Source of the DNA: an uncultured Neomegalonema sp.
GTDB taxonomy: Bacteria; Pseudomonadota; Alphaproteobacteria; Rhodobacterales; Rhodobacteraceae
Assembly: GCA_937927905.1 (NCBI GenBank)
Contig: CALFWP010000124.1
Location: forward strand, 1-28,274
Length of the DNA: 28,274 nucleotides
Direction of reading: 5' to 3'
Notes under the pieces: generated by a model
What the model saw: only the letters and a program-made list of their open reading frames with translations
The model's database searches: none
Told to the model about the DNA's origin: nothing
Made by a program: the position numbers and the translations under genes
Part shown: one piece after another, positions 7,432-14,778 of the stretch
Numbering within the stretch: position 1 is the first letter of the stretch
Layout: each line of letters begins with the position of its first letter

Positions 7432-10400
7432 GTGGACGCATCTGTCCGGAATTCTGTTAGTAACTATCTGACCGTCAGCGGTTTTGAGGGATTAGGGGCC
7501 AGGTTTGACGGCGCTTGGGCAGAAGTCCGGCGTCTGGGCATGGGGAGCATTGGCGTGGCAGCATTGAGAACCATTTCTCCGCCGGAATTCGTGCGTCGGT
7601 TAAAGCATGGTATTGTGACGCATGACAGCAAGGTTGTCTGGTTCCTTGGTGCCGGATGTTCTGTCAGTTCGGGTGTCGCGGATGCGGAAAGTCTGACCAA
7701 CCGCTGGTTGAAGGAGCTTATGTATCTGGAGACCGGGCAGGAGAACGGCTTGGAGGAGTGGGCGGAGGAGCGCTTTCCTGCCTATGACCGCCACGATGCG
7801 GCAGCGGCCTACATTCAAGTCTATGATGCGCTGTTTTACACAGAGCAGGACCGGCAGAGAGAACAGGAGGCGCTTGCCAGTGACGGACAGCCCGGCTTCG
7901 GCTATGCGACGCTCGCGCAGCTGCTGACCCACGAGCGCTGGGGTGACAGATGCAATACCCTGATCACAACCAATTTTGACGATCTCGCAGCTGACGCGCT
8001 TTATCTTTACTCACAGCGCAAACCGCAGGTGCTGACGCATGAATCTTTTGACCGCCATGTGCAGATCAGTGACGCAAGACCGACCATCATCAAATTATAC
8101 GGGGATGCGCATCTCAGCCCCGAGTACCTTGACGGCAACCGACGTTTGCTTCGCAATGATGTAAAAAACCGTCTTCGTGCACTGGCGACTGAATGTACTT
8201 TGGTCTTTGTGGGGTATGGCGGTCGTGATGAGTGTATTCTCGATCTGTTTGAAGAAATTCCGATGGGGGCGCCTTCTGGAGGCGTGTACTGGGTCAATGA
8301 TAAGTCACCCGGAAAATCACTCCGGAAATGGCTTGAGGACCGTCGCGCAATCTGGGCTGTGAATGACAGCTTTGACGATCTGATGTATGCTTTGCGCCAG
8401 GAATTTCAGCTCGGACATCCGAGTATTGATCGTTTTGACTCAATACTCCAGAAATACGACGAGCAATACCGCGCCATTGCAGCCAGGAAAATGGCGCGCA
8501 GGAGTGTAGCGCAACCGGATGCCACTGAAAGGGCAGTGCCTTCCAATGTGGAAAGTGGAACGCGAGATCACGCCCCGGTCTTCTCTGTAAATGACAAACA
8601 GACCCCGCATAATACACCACCAGCGGCTGTTCCTCTGTCTGATCATGCAGCTGACCATTTGAAAGGTGTTCAGGACGTGGCCCTTTGGGGCAATGAAAAC
8701 GACGCCGGAAATATACAAGAACCGGTGGTTTATGACTTGGCGGACAATTCTCCGGATGCGGCAGCGGGTTCTCTGTCAGTTTCCGCATCCGTCTCCGAAC
8801 AGTCTGATCATGAGATTTTGGAGCCTGCCACACCTGAAAAACTGATCAATGAGCCGTTGATAGCCGCAGCTGTGGCGATGAAGGCGCGTGAAAGACTGGA
8901 AAATGCCAAACGCACCGGCGAAGACAGCCTTATTGCCGGGGGTGTTTCTGATCGTCTCGGGTTTGATCCGCTCCGGGACTTACAGACGGATGATGATACA
9001 TTGTCTGTGCCCTGGAGTGATTTGAACGGATATCATTCCGTCGCTGCCGTAGCGGACACTTCAATTGCGAAAGGCACACAGAGTACAGATGACCTGACAT
9101 CCCGGATCAATGCCAGCGATAAAACTTCACAGGTTCAGGCCCGTGGTGCGGACACGCCTGTTTTGTCTTCCGGCCCCGAAACTTTGACTGATGCAGTAAC
9201 CGGTGACGCTATTGCGGATCATCTGGCGGCTGATGATGTCACAGTTGCTGATGTGGTGGCCGGTTACAGTGAGGATGAGAGCGATACACAGGATCCTTCG
9301 TTAAATACCGAAAATGTGGATGCCGGTGATGACAATCCTGAACCTGAAGGGGCACGCCATAAAATTGATGCGTTGATCGCCGCTGCGGTCAAAGCGATGG
9401 CGACGGGTAATGAAACTCAACAGGGCGTGCAACAGGGTGAGGATGTGACACCTGTTGATATGTCTACCAGCGGCTCATTTGAGACACCCGATTTATCCAT
9501 AGGTGCTTTGGATATTGACGCTGCAGATGTGGCACCGCCTCTAGACTCGATCGTGGTACAGCCGCTTCCCGACCGGCCCTCTGATGTGCCCATCCGCACT
9601 GATGAAGCCGATGTACTTGAGTTGACCGAAAATATTGAAGAAACGGGACCTCTGACTGTTCCGGATCGTCTGATGCGCCGCGAGGAGGCGGACGCCCTGG
9701 ATGTCCGGTTTCGTTTGGCGCTCGCCGATAACCCGCGTAATGCGACGCTGCTTTCAGATTATGCGCAGTTCCTGAGCATTGGCAGGCAGGATCACGACGG
9801 GGCGGAGCATTATTTTAATCGTGCTGTTGATGCAGATCCGCAAAATGATGTTGCTTTGCGGCGTTTTGCGACTTTTTTGACTTCTGTACGCCTTGATCAT
9901 GAACGGGCGGAGGATTGTTTCCGTCTTGCTATCCGCGCAAATTTTGAGAGCGCAGAAACAATGTGTGCCTACGCGGAATTTTTATGGCATGCGCGCGGTG
10001 ATATAGAAACAGCAGGCGAATGTTTCCAGGTTGCCGTTGATGCTGCGCCGCGTGATGCGGATTCGCTGATGCGCTATGCAACGTTTTTACGCCTTGTGCA
10101 GCGCAATGATGATGCCGCTTACGCCCTGTTAAAGCTTGCAGCAGCCTCTGCCCATGATGACCCTGAGGCGCTTGTCGCGTTGGCCGAGTTTTGCGCGGAA
10201 CGGCGCGGGGATCTTGAAAAAGCGGAATCGGCGCTGGGAAAGGCTTTGGAACTTGATCCTGCTTCGCCTCGTGCGCTTGTCGCGGCGGCTTTTTTTGAGG
10301 TTACACATAAAAACGATACGGACAGTGCAGAAGTATTGTTCAAGCGTGCTTTGGCCTCGGACCGTGATCTGACGCAAACATTCCTGGCATATGCCGGATT

Positions 10401-11367
10401 TTTGAATAAGCACCGCAACGATCCGGCTCGTGCCGACGAAATGTACCAAAAAGCGATGGAGCTTGATCCCGCGAATGCAGTGATTGTGGCCGGATATGCC
10501 TGTTTCCGTGATACGGTTCTCGGCGATGACGAGGGTGCGGAAGATATGTTCCGAAAGGCCATCAACCTTGATCCGCGCAATGCTACGGTTCTTGCCCAAT
10601 ATGGACGGTTCTTACATCAGTCCCGCCGGAAGCCGAATGCAGCTCAGGACAGGCTGCACAAAGCGGTTGCTATGGAGCCGAGAAATGCGCTCGCTTTAAG
10701 CAGTTACGGTCTGTTTTTATCAGTGGAACGGGGTGATCATGAAGAGGGTGAGCGGCACCTGCGTCGTGCAGTAGCGGCGGAACCTTCGAACCCGGACGCA
10801 TTGGGTGACTTGGCTGACTTCCTCGCAAAGCGCAGCACGAACCACAATGAAACCGAAGAATTATTCCAGCGTGCTTTGTCTGCTGATCCGGAAAATAAGC
10901 GTAATTTACGGCGTTATGCACGGTTTTTAGGCGAGGTTATGGGCAATTCCGGTGCTGCAGAAGAAATATACCGTAAAGTTCTGAATGAGCAGCCGAAAGA
11001 TGCGCGTGCATTAAGCGGTGCTGCGCATGCCATGTTTTCGCAGGGACGCCAGCAGGATGGGTTACTGCTTCTCGATAAGGCATTTGATGCCGTTATGGGA
11101 GAAGAGCCGCGCCGCCGCAGCATAGATTTGCTTCTGGAACTTTGGTTCTTCCGCTATTGTTTTGATGCGAATTTGAAACGCGATGCGCTTAAGGCGGTCG
11201 TTTGGTTGGTTAAAGAGGGTGCCAAGGTGACGCGCATTAATCTCAACGCGCTGGTTGCGCGGGCGATTGCCGATAATCATGCGGAGCCTGATATCCTCAA
11301 AGAGCTGGCCCGGGTGATCAGTGGTGCGGCAACACTTGAACGGTTGAATAAATTCGACGTTGCATAA
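7432..11367 (+). CDS. SIR2-like domain / acidic linker / TPR-array protein
   Basis: A 1311-residue protein in three parts. Residues about 60-325 are a SIR2-like (sirtuin-fold, NAD-binding) domain: FLGAGCS at 71-77, TTNFDD at 179-184, KLYGDAHLS at 221-229, and VFVGYGGRDE further on. Residues about 340-750 are Asp/Glu/Ser-rich, probably disordered, with two short helical repeats (LIAAAVAM at 476-483, LIAAAVKAM at 648-656). Residues 770-1189 hold twelve TPR-like units of exactly 35 residues with a degenerate thirteenth, then a helical tail. SIR2-like domains with sensor repeats act as NAD-depleting antiphage effectors in several known systems, but here Tyr223 occupies the expected catalytic His position. 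No signal peptide or membrane span is seen. The GTG at 7432 directly follows an in-frame stop and has no Shine-Dalgarno; an ATG at 7540 is an alternative start that keeps the whole SIR2 core. The neighbours are housekeeping genes, so a defence role is only a hypothesis. Confidence 0.85.
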   Translation: MDASVRNSVSNYLTVSGFEGLGARFDGAWAEVRRLGMGSIGVAALRTISPPEFVRRLKHGIVTHDSKVVWFLGAGCSVSSGVADAESLTNRWLKELMYLETGQENGLEEWAEERFPAYDRHDAAAAYIQVYDALFYTEQDRQREQEALASDGQPGFGYATLAQLLTHERWGDRCNTLITTNFDDLAADALYLYSQRKPQVLTHESFDRHVQISDARPTIIKLYGDAHLSPEYLDGNRRLLRNDVKNRLRALATECTLVFVGYGGRDECILDLFEEIPMGAPSGGVYWVNDKSPGKSLRKWLEDRRAIWAVNDSFDDLMYALRQEFQLGHPSIDRFDSILQKYDEQYRAIAARKMARRSVAQPDATERAVPSNVESGTRDHAPVFSVNDKQTPHNTPPAAVPLSDHAADHLKGVQDVALWGNENDAGNIQEPVVYDLADNSPDAAAGSLSVSASVSEQSDHEILEPATPEKLINEPLIAAAVAMKARERLENAKRTGEDSLIAGGVSDRLGFDPLRDLQTDDDTLSVPWSDLNGYHSVAAVADTSIAKGTQSTDDLTSRINASDKTSQVQARGADTPVLSSGPETLTDAVTGDAIADHLAADDVTVADVVAGYSEDESDTQDPSLNTENVDAGDDNPEPEGARHKIDALIAAAVKAMATGNETQQGVQQGEDVTPVDMSTSGSFETPDLSIGALDIDAADVAPPLDSIVVQPLPDRPSDVPIRTDEADVLELTENIEETGPLTVPDRLMRREEADALDVRFRLALADNPRNATLLSDYAQFLSIGRQDHDGAEHYFNRAVDADPQNDVALRRFATFLTSVRLDHERAEDCFRLAIRANFESAETMCAYAEFLWHARGDIETAGECFQVAVDAAPRDADSLMRYATFLRLVQRNDDAAYALLKLAAASAHDDPEALVALAEFCAERRGDLEKAESALGKALELDPASPRALVAAAFFEVTHKNDTDSAEVLFKRALASDRDLTQTFLAYAGFLNKHRNDPARADEMYQKAMELDPANAVIVAGYACFRDTVLGDDEGAEDMFRKAINLDPRNATVLAQYGRFLHQSRRKPNAAQDRLHKAVAMEPRNALALSSYGLFLSVERGDHEEGERHLRRAVAAEPSNPDALGDLADFLAKRSTNHNETEELFQRALSADPENKRNLRRYARFLGEVMGNSGAAEEIYRKVLNEQPKDARALSGAAHAMFSQGRQQDGLLLLDKAFDAVMGEEPRRRSIDLLLELWFFRYCFDANLKRDALKAVVWLVKEGAKVTRINLNALVARAIADNHAEPDILKELARVISGAATLERLNKFDVA
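9739..10998 (+). repeat. Twelve tandem 35-residue TPR-like units within the SIR2-TPR gene
   Basis: The array covers residues 770-1189 of the protein. Each 105-bp unit encodes a helix pair with the pattern [N/D]-x-x-x-L-x-x-[Y/L/F]-A-x-[F]-L, then a short turn with Arg/Asp, A-E-x-x-[F/Y]-x-[R/K]-A, ending in D-P. All twelve units keep exactly 35 residues, one more than the canonical 34-residue TPR. The DNA copies are strongly diverged, so this is an old protein repeat and not a recent tandem duplication. Confidence 0.85.
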
Positions 11368-11406
11368 AATACGCCGTAAAATCTGAAATTAAATACAGGA
11401 AAATCA

Positions 11407-11441
11407 ACACAATAATGGCCCTTTTCGGGCCATTATTGTGT
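11407..11441 (+). terminator. Strong perfect hairpin after the SIR2-TPR gene
   Basis: A perfect 15-bp stem with a 5-nt loop (TTTTC). The left arm is 11407-11421 (ACACAATAATGGCCC) and the right arm 11427-11441. It lies 40 nt after the TAA and must form a stable RNA hairpin. No T-run follows on the plus strand, though the minus-strand flank is T-rich. It may therefore act as a 3'-end stabiliser or Rho-assisted terminator and not a textbook intrinsic one. Confidence 0.5.
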
Positions 11442-11483
11442 GTGCCTGCCTGTCAAATATAACTTGTTTTTAATGCAATCGCG

Positions 11484-11503
11484 ATATAAATATTTTCTTA
11501 TAT
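11484..11503. promoter_or_regulatory. AT-rich inverted repeat upstream of the homocysteine methyltransferase gene
   Basis: ATATAA (11484-11489) and TTATAT (11498-11503) are perfect inverted arms around 8 nt, about 25-45 nt before the start codon. The position suits an operator overlapping the promoter. Methionine-cycle genes in alphaproteobacteria are often controlled by ArsR-type SAM/SAH sensors or riboswitches, but AT-rich DNA gives such repeats by chance. Confidence 0.25.
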
Positions 11504-11528
11504 TCTGATTTAATATAGTGTGATGCTC

Positions 11529-12548
11529 ATGACAAATGCTCTTTCCCGGCTGTTGAAAACGCGTGAGTGGCTGATGGCAGATGGCGCGATCGGGACTAAT
11601 CTTTTTGCTATGGGACTAGAAGCCGGAGAGCCGCCCGAGCTGTGGAATACAGATCATCCCGACCGGATCAGGGCATTGCATCAGGGCTTTGTCGATGCCG
11701 GTTCAGATATCATACTGACCAACAGTTTCGGTGGTACGTGTTACCGTCTGAAGCTTCACAATCATCAGGACAGAGCTTTCGAGCTTAACAAAACGGCGGC
11801 GGAACTGGCACGTGATGTTGCGGATCGTGCGCAAAGGCCGGTGATTGTTGCCGGGTCGGTTGGTCCGACCGGAGAAATTTTCGAACCTGTCGGCACATTA
11901 TGCATGGCTGATGCGGTCACAGCTTTCGAAGAACAAATCCGCGGTCTGATGGAGGGGGGCGCAGACGTGATCTGGGCCGAGACAATTTCTTCAGAGGAAG
12001 AGATAATCGCCATTGCACAGGCCTGTGCCAATCTCGATGCGCCTTTATGTGCAACACTCAGCTTTGATACTGCAGGGCGTACGATGATGGGGATCACATC
12101 AACAGGATATTCCGGTATGCAAAACGGTCTGCCGGTCCGGACCGTGGCCTACGGTGCCAATTGCGGAACCGGAGCACCTGATCTGTTGCGGACGGTTCTC
12201 GGGTTGAGTGAAACTGTCTCCAGCGATGCGGTCATTATTGCCAAATCGAATGCCGGTATTCCGAAATATGTGAACGGTGTTATCGAATATGACGGCACGC
12301 CCGAACTGATGGCGCAATATGCTTGTCTTGCCAGGGATGCCGGCGCGCGGATCATCGGTGGATGTTGCGGGACCAGGCCGGAACACCTGCGTGCCATGCG
12401 CGCAGCGATGGAAGCGCATACATTGGCCGGACGCCCGTCTCTAGATAAAATACAAGCCTGCATCGGTGCGTTTTCATCGCAGGATGACGGTACCGGTGAT
12501 GTTGCAACCGCACCCAAGCGTGAAAGACGCGGGCGCAGACGCGCTTAA
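11529..12548 (+). CDS. bmt: Homocysteine S-methyltransferase (betaine-homocysteine methyltransferase-like)
   Basis: A 339-residue TIM-barrel homocysteine methyltransferase. It contains MADGAIGTNLFAMGL near the N-terminus, TNSFGGTCYRLKLH, and the three zinc-binding cysteines that activate homocysteine: Cys212 (GANCGTG) and Cys279/Cys280 (GGCCGT). It is equivalent to the N-terminal module of MetH. With the corrinoid protein and DUF1638 protein close by, it probably methylates homocysteine from methyl-cobalamin carried on that partner, with betaine use as the alternative implied by its usual name. GTG 11520 and ATG 11523 are also in frame. I chose ATG 11529 (MTNALSRLL) by resemblance to family starts as I remember them; no Shine-Dalgarno decides it. 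The C-terminus is a basic tail (KRERRGRRR). Confidence 0.9.
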   Translation: MTNALSRLLKTREWLMADGAIGTNLFAMGLEAGEPPELWNTDHPDRIRALHQGFVDAGSDIILTNSFGGTCYRLKLHNHQDRAFELNKTAAELARDVADRAQRPVIVAGSVGPTGEIFEPVGTLCMADAVTAFEEQIRGLMEGGADVIWAETISSEEEIIAIAQACANLDAPLCATLSFDTAGRTMMGITSTGYSGMQNGLPVRTVAYGANCGTGAPDLLRTVLGLSETVSSDAVIIAKSNAGIPKYVNGVIEYDGTPELMAQYACLARDAGARIIGGCCGTRPEHLRAMRAAMEAHTLAGRPSLDKIQACIGAFSSQDDGTGDVATAPKRERRGRRRA

Positions 12549-12571
12549 ACCTGACCTGTTCAGGAATGTTA

Positions 12572-13162
12572 TCAGCGCAATCGTGGTGTGCTGCCTTTGT
12601 CGCGTGTCAAAAGCCAGGCGGCAGAAGCTCCGGCCATTGCACCGAAGAGATGTGATTCCCACGAGACGCCGCGGTTAGTAGGAAAGACGCCCCAGATCAG
12701 CCCGCCGTAAAGCAGCCCGGCGAAAACCGCCATCAGAATTGCCCGCAGGCTGCGCTCGAATACCCCCAGTGCGATAACATATCCGAGATATCCGAAAACC
12801 AGCCCGCTTGCCCCGACATGTACACGGTTGCCGCCACGCGCAAGAACCCAGACCAGCAGCCCGCCCAGAAAAACGATAATCAGCGTGGCATCCAGAAACC
12901 GCTTCGGGGATGCCATTGCCGCGATGCCGCCCAGAATGATCAGCGGGATAGTATTTGCGATAATATGCCCGAAATTCGCGTGCAGAAACGGTGAGGTAGG
13001 GATTCCGATCAGACCGCCCAGATTCCGGGGCGCCAATCCGAACCACTGATTCAACTCGTATCCGCTGATAAAATTGACGATCTGTACAACCCAGATCATG
13101 ACAAGCAGAGTAAAAATCGGACGCAGGAATTCAAACGTCAGACTGTCTTTGTTCAGGGCCAT
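12572..13162 (-). CDS. Rhomboid family intramembrane serine protease
   Basis: A 196-residue polytopic membrane protein with about six transmembrane helices. The catalytic serine sits in GASG (HVGASGLVFGYLGY) and the catalytic histidine in ESHLFGAMAGA near the C-terminus. HANFGHIIANT matches the conserved rhomboid segment with His and Asn. Rhomboids cleave membrane proteins within the bilayer; the substrate is unknown. A GGAG 8 nt upstream supports ATG 13162 (MALNKDSLTF) over the GTG at 13213. The gene faces the methyltransferase gene with 23 bp between their stops. It interrupts an otherwise plus-strand methionine-synthase group, with no evident functional link. Confidence 0.92.
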   Translation of the reverse strand: MALNKDSLTFEFLRPIFTLLVMIWVVQIVNFISGYELNQWFGLAPRNLGGLIGIPTSPFLHANFGHIIANTIPLIILGGIAAMASPKRFLDATLIIVFLGGLLVWVLARGGNRVHVGASGLVFGYLGYVIALGVFERSLRAILMAVFAGLLYGGLIWGVFPTNRGVSWESHLFGAMAGASAAWLLTRDKGSTPRLR

Positions 13163-13348
13163 ATGCTGCGCTCCACCGCTTTGGTAAACAGGTGTTAACA
13201 AATAGGGGTGCACACTTGCAATCGCTTGCGTTTTTAAATGTCCGTCGGAATAAGATTCCTGAATGTCGTGTCCGGTTCACTAAATCGGAAACAGGCAGGT
13301 CATGGTCTTACCGGTCCGGTTTTGCCGACATGAATTGGAGTGCGTTGA

Positions 13349-14050
13349 ATGGCCGATGAAGAAGACGAAATCATCCTGAGCGAGTTGAATGACGACGAGC
13401 TTGTTCTGCAAATGCATGATGATCTTTATGATGGTCTGAAGGACGAGATTTCAGAGGGTGTCAATATCCTGTTGGGGCGCGGCTGGACCCCTTACGACGT
13501 GTTGACCAAAGCTCTCGTTGAAGGAATGCGGATTGTCGGCATCGACTTCCGTGACGGTATTCTGTTTGTTCCGGAGGTTCTGCTGGCTGCCAATGCGATG
13601 AAGTCGGGCATGCATATCCTGCGTCCGTTGCTGGCAGAAACAGGTGCGCCGAAACAGGGCAAGATGGTCATTGGCACCGTTAAGGGCGATATTCATGACA
13701 TTGGCAAAAATCTCGTTGGTATGATGATGGAGGGGGCGGGATTTGATGTGGTTGATCTCGGCATCAACAATCCGGTCGAAAATTATATCGAGGCAATTGA
13801 GAAAGAGGATGCCGATATTCTCGGCATGTCCGCGCTGCTGACCACGACGATGCCGTATATGAAGGTCGTGATCGACGAGATGACAGCCAAAGGCATCCGC
13901 GAAAATTATATTGTCCTCGTCGGCGGTGCGCCTCTGAACGAGGAATTCGGCAAAGCCATTGGTGCCGACGCCTATTGCCGCGATGCGGCGGTTGCGGTCG
14001 AGACAGCCAAGGAATTTATGGAACACCGCAAACACAATCAGACCGCCTGA
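13349..14050 (+). CDS. Corrinoid (B12-binding) methyl-carrier protein
   Basis: A 233-residue protein with the two modules of methyl-carrying corrinoid proteins. Residues about 15-100 form the helical cap domain (ISEGVNILLGRGWTPYDVL, EVLLAANAM). From about 103 there is a Rossmann-like B12-binding domain with D114-I-H116-D-I-G119, where His116 is the lower axial ligand of cobalt. GMSALLTTTM and VLVGGAPLNEEF complete the fold. It corresponds to the central MetH module and to MtbC/MtmC proteins. A GGAG about 9 nt upstream supports the ATG at 13349. I infer that it carries the methyl group between a pterin-binding partner, not seen here, and the homocysteine methyltransferase. Confidence 0.93.
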   Translation: MADEEDEIILSELNDDELVLQMHDDLYDGLKDEISEGVNILLGRGWTPYDVLTKALVEGMRIVGIDFRDGILFVPEVLLAANAMKSGMHILRPLLAETGAPKQGKMVIGTVKGDIHDIGKNLVGMMMEGAGFDVVDLGINNPVENYIEAIEKEDADILGMSALLTTTMPYMKVVIDEMTAKGIRENYIVLVGGAPLNEEFGKAIGADAYCRDAAVAVETAKEFMEHRKHNQTA

Positions 14051-14060
14051 GCGGTCTGAT
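14037..14060 (+). promoter_or_regulatory. Perfect hairpin spanning the corrinoid-gene stop and the DUF1638 start
   Basis: ATCAGACCGC (14037-14046) and GCGGTCTGAT (14051-14060) form a perfect 10-bp stem. The 4-nt loop CTGA contains the stop codon of the corrinoid gene. The right arm ends on the first bases of the likely DUF1638 ATG. No T-run follows. It could lower downstream translation, stabilise the upstream mRNA or act as a weak terminator. Confidence 0.4.
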
Positions 14061-14766
14061 GCGGCGCGGAAGGCGAAAGCGAAGCGGGGCAGGGTCAGGC
14101 ACTCAGCCCGATTTTGCCGCCGCCTTGGAAACGCGCCTGATGGAAAACGGGCTGGAGGCCCCGCGCGCGGCAGCCCTGCCCGGTCAGGTTATGCTGATCG
14201 CCTGCGGAGCCTTGGCGCGCGAAATCCTTGCTATCAATGCGGCCAATGGCTGGGATCAGGCGGTTCTGGAATGCCTGCCCGCGAAGCTGCACAATGCGCC
14301 CCAACACATTGCCGAAGCGGTCCGTGTGAAAATCCGTGATGCCAAGGCACGGGGTTTTGAGCGTATTTTTGTTCTCTATGCTGATTGCGGGACCGGCGGG
14401 GCGCTGGACGCCGTATGCACCGCCGAGGGTGTTGAGCGAATCCACGGGCCGCATTGTTATGCGTTCTTTGATGGTGTAGAAACGTTCGAAGCGCGTCATG
14501 AAGAAGAGTTGGGCACACTCTATCTGACGGATTTTTTCGCCAAACAGTTTGACGCATTGATCTGGCGGGGCTTCGGTTTGGATCAGGCGCCTGAAATGCG
14601 CGATATCCTGTTTGCCCATTACAGCCGCGTTGTCTACCTGGCGCAGACCGATGACCCTGTTCTTGATAGAAAAGCGCAAGAGGCGGCGCAGCGGCTGGGG
14701 TTGCGTTATGAACGCCGCTTTACAGGTTACGGTGATCTTGGCGGTGTTCTGGGCGCCTTACAGTAA
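14059..14766 (+). CDS. DUF1638 domain protein (corrinoid-system associated)
   Basis: A 235-residue protein matching DUF1638: a start of the core at QVMLIACGALAREILAI, then LYADCGTGGALD, RIHGPHCYAFFDG, TLYLTDFFAKQFDALIW and YLAQTDDPVLDRKAQEAAQ. DUF1638 proteins are commonly found beside corrinoid methyltransferase genes. The Cys residues (CGALARE, DCGTGG, HCYAFF) suggest a metal or cofactor site, which is an inference. The basic N-terminal stretch (RRGRRKRSGAGSG) is atypical, so the true start may be ATG 14140 (MENGLEAPRAAA). ATG 14059 is given because it is nearest the upstream stop, but no Shine-Dalgarno supports either. The gene follows the corrinoid gene by 8 bp, as in an operon. Confidence 0.82.
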   Translation: MRRGRRKRSGAGSGTQPDFAAALETRLMENGLEAPRAAALPGQVMLIACGALAREILAINAANGWDQAVLECLPAKLHNAPQHIAEAVRVKIRDAKARGFERIFVLYADCGTGGALDAVCTAEGVERIHGPHCYAFFDGVETFEARHEEELGTLYLTDFFAKQFDALIWRGFGLDQAPEMRDILFAHYSRVVYLAQTDDPVLDRKAQEAAQRLGLRYERRFTGYGDLGGVLGALQ

Positions 14767-14778
14767 CGTTAGACGCGT

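Noticed and set aside
9739..10998. DNA-level tandem repeat or CRISPR-like array
   Set aside because: The 105-bp periodicity is at the protein level only. The DNA copies are diverged and there are no spacers.
7432..11367. Recently acquired defence island
   Set aside because: There is no integrase, tRNA attachment site, transposase or second defence gene beside it, and its base composition looks like that of its neighbours by eye. A defence role stays a hypothesis for the single gene.
13163..13348. Cobalamin or SAM riboswitch before the corrinoid gene
   Set aside because: I could not find a B12-box-like element or a convincing conserved fold in these 186 bp. A covariance-model search (Rfam) would settle it.
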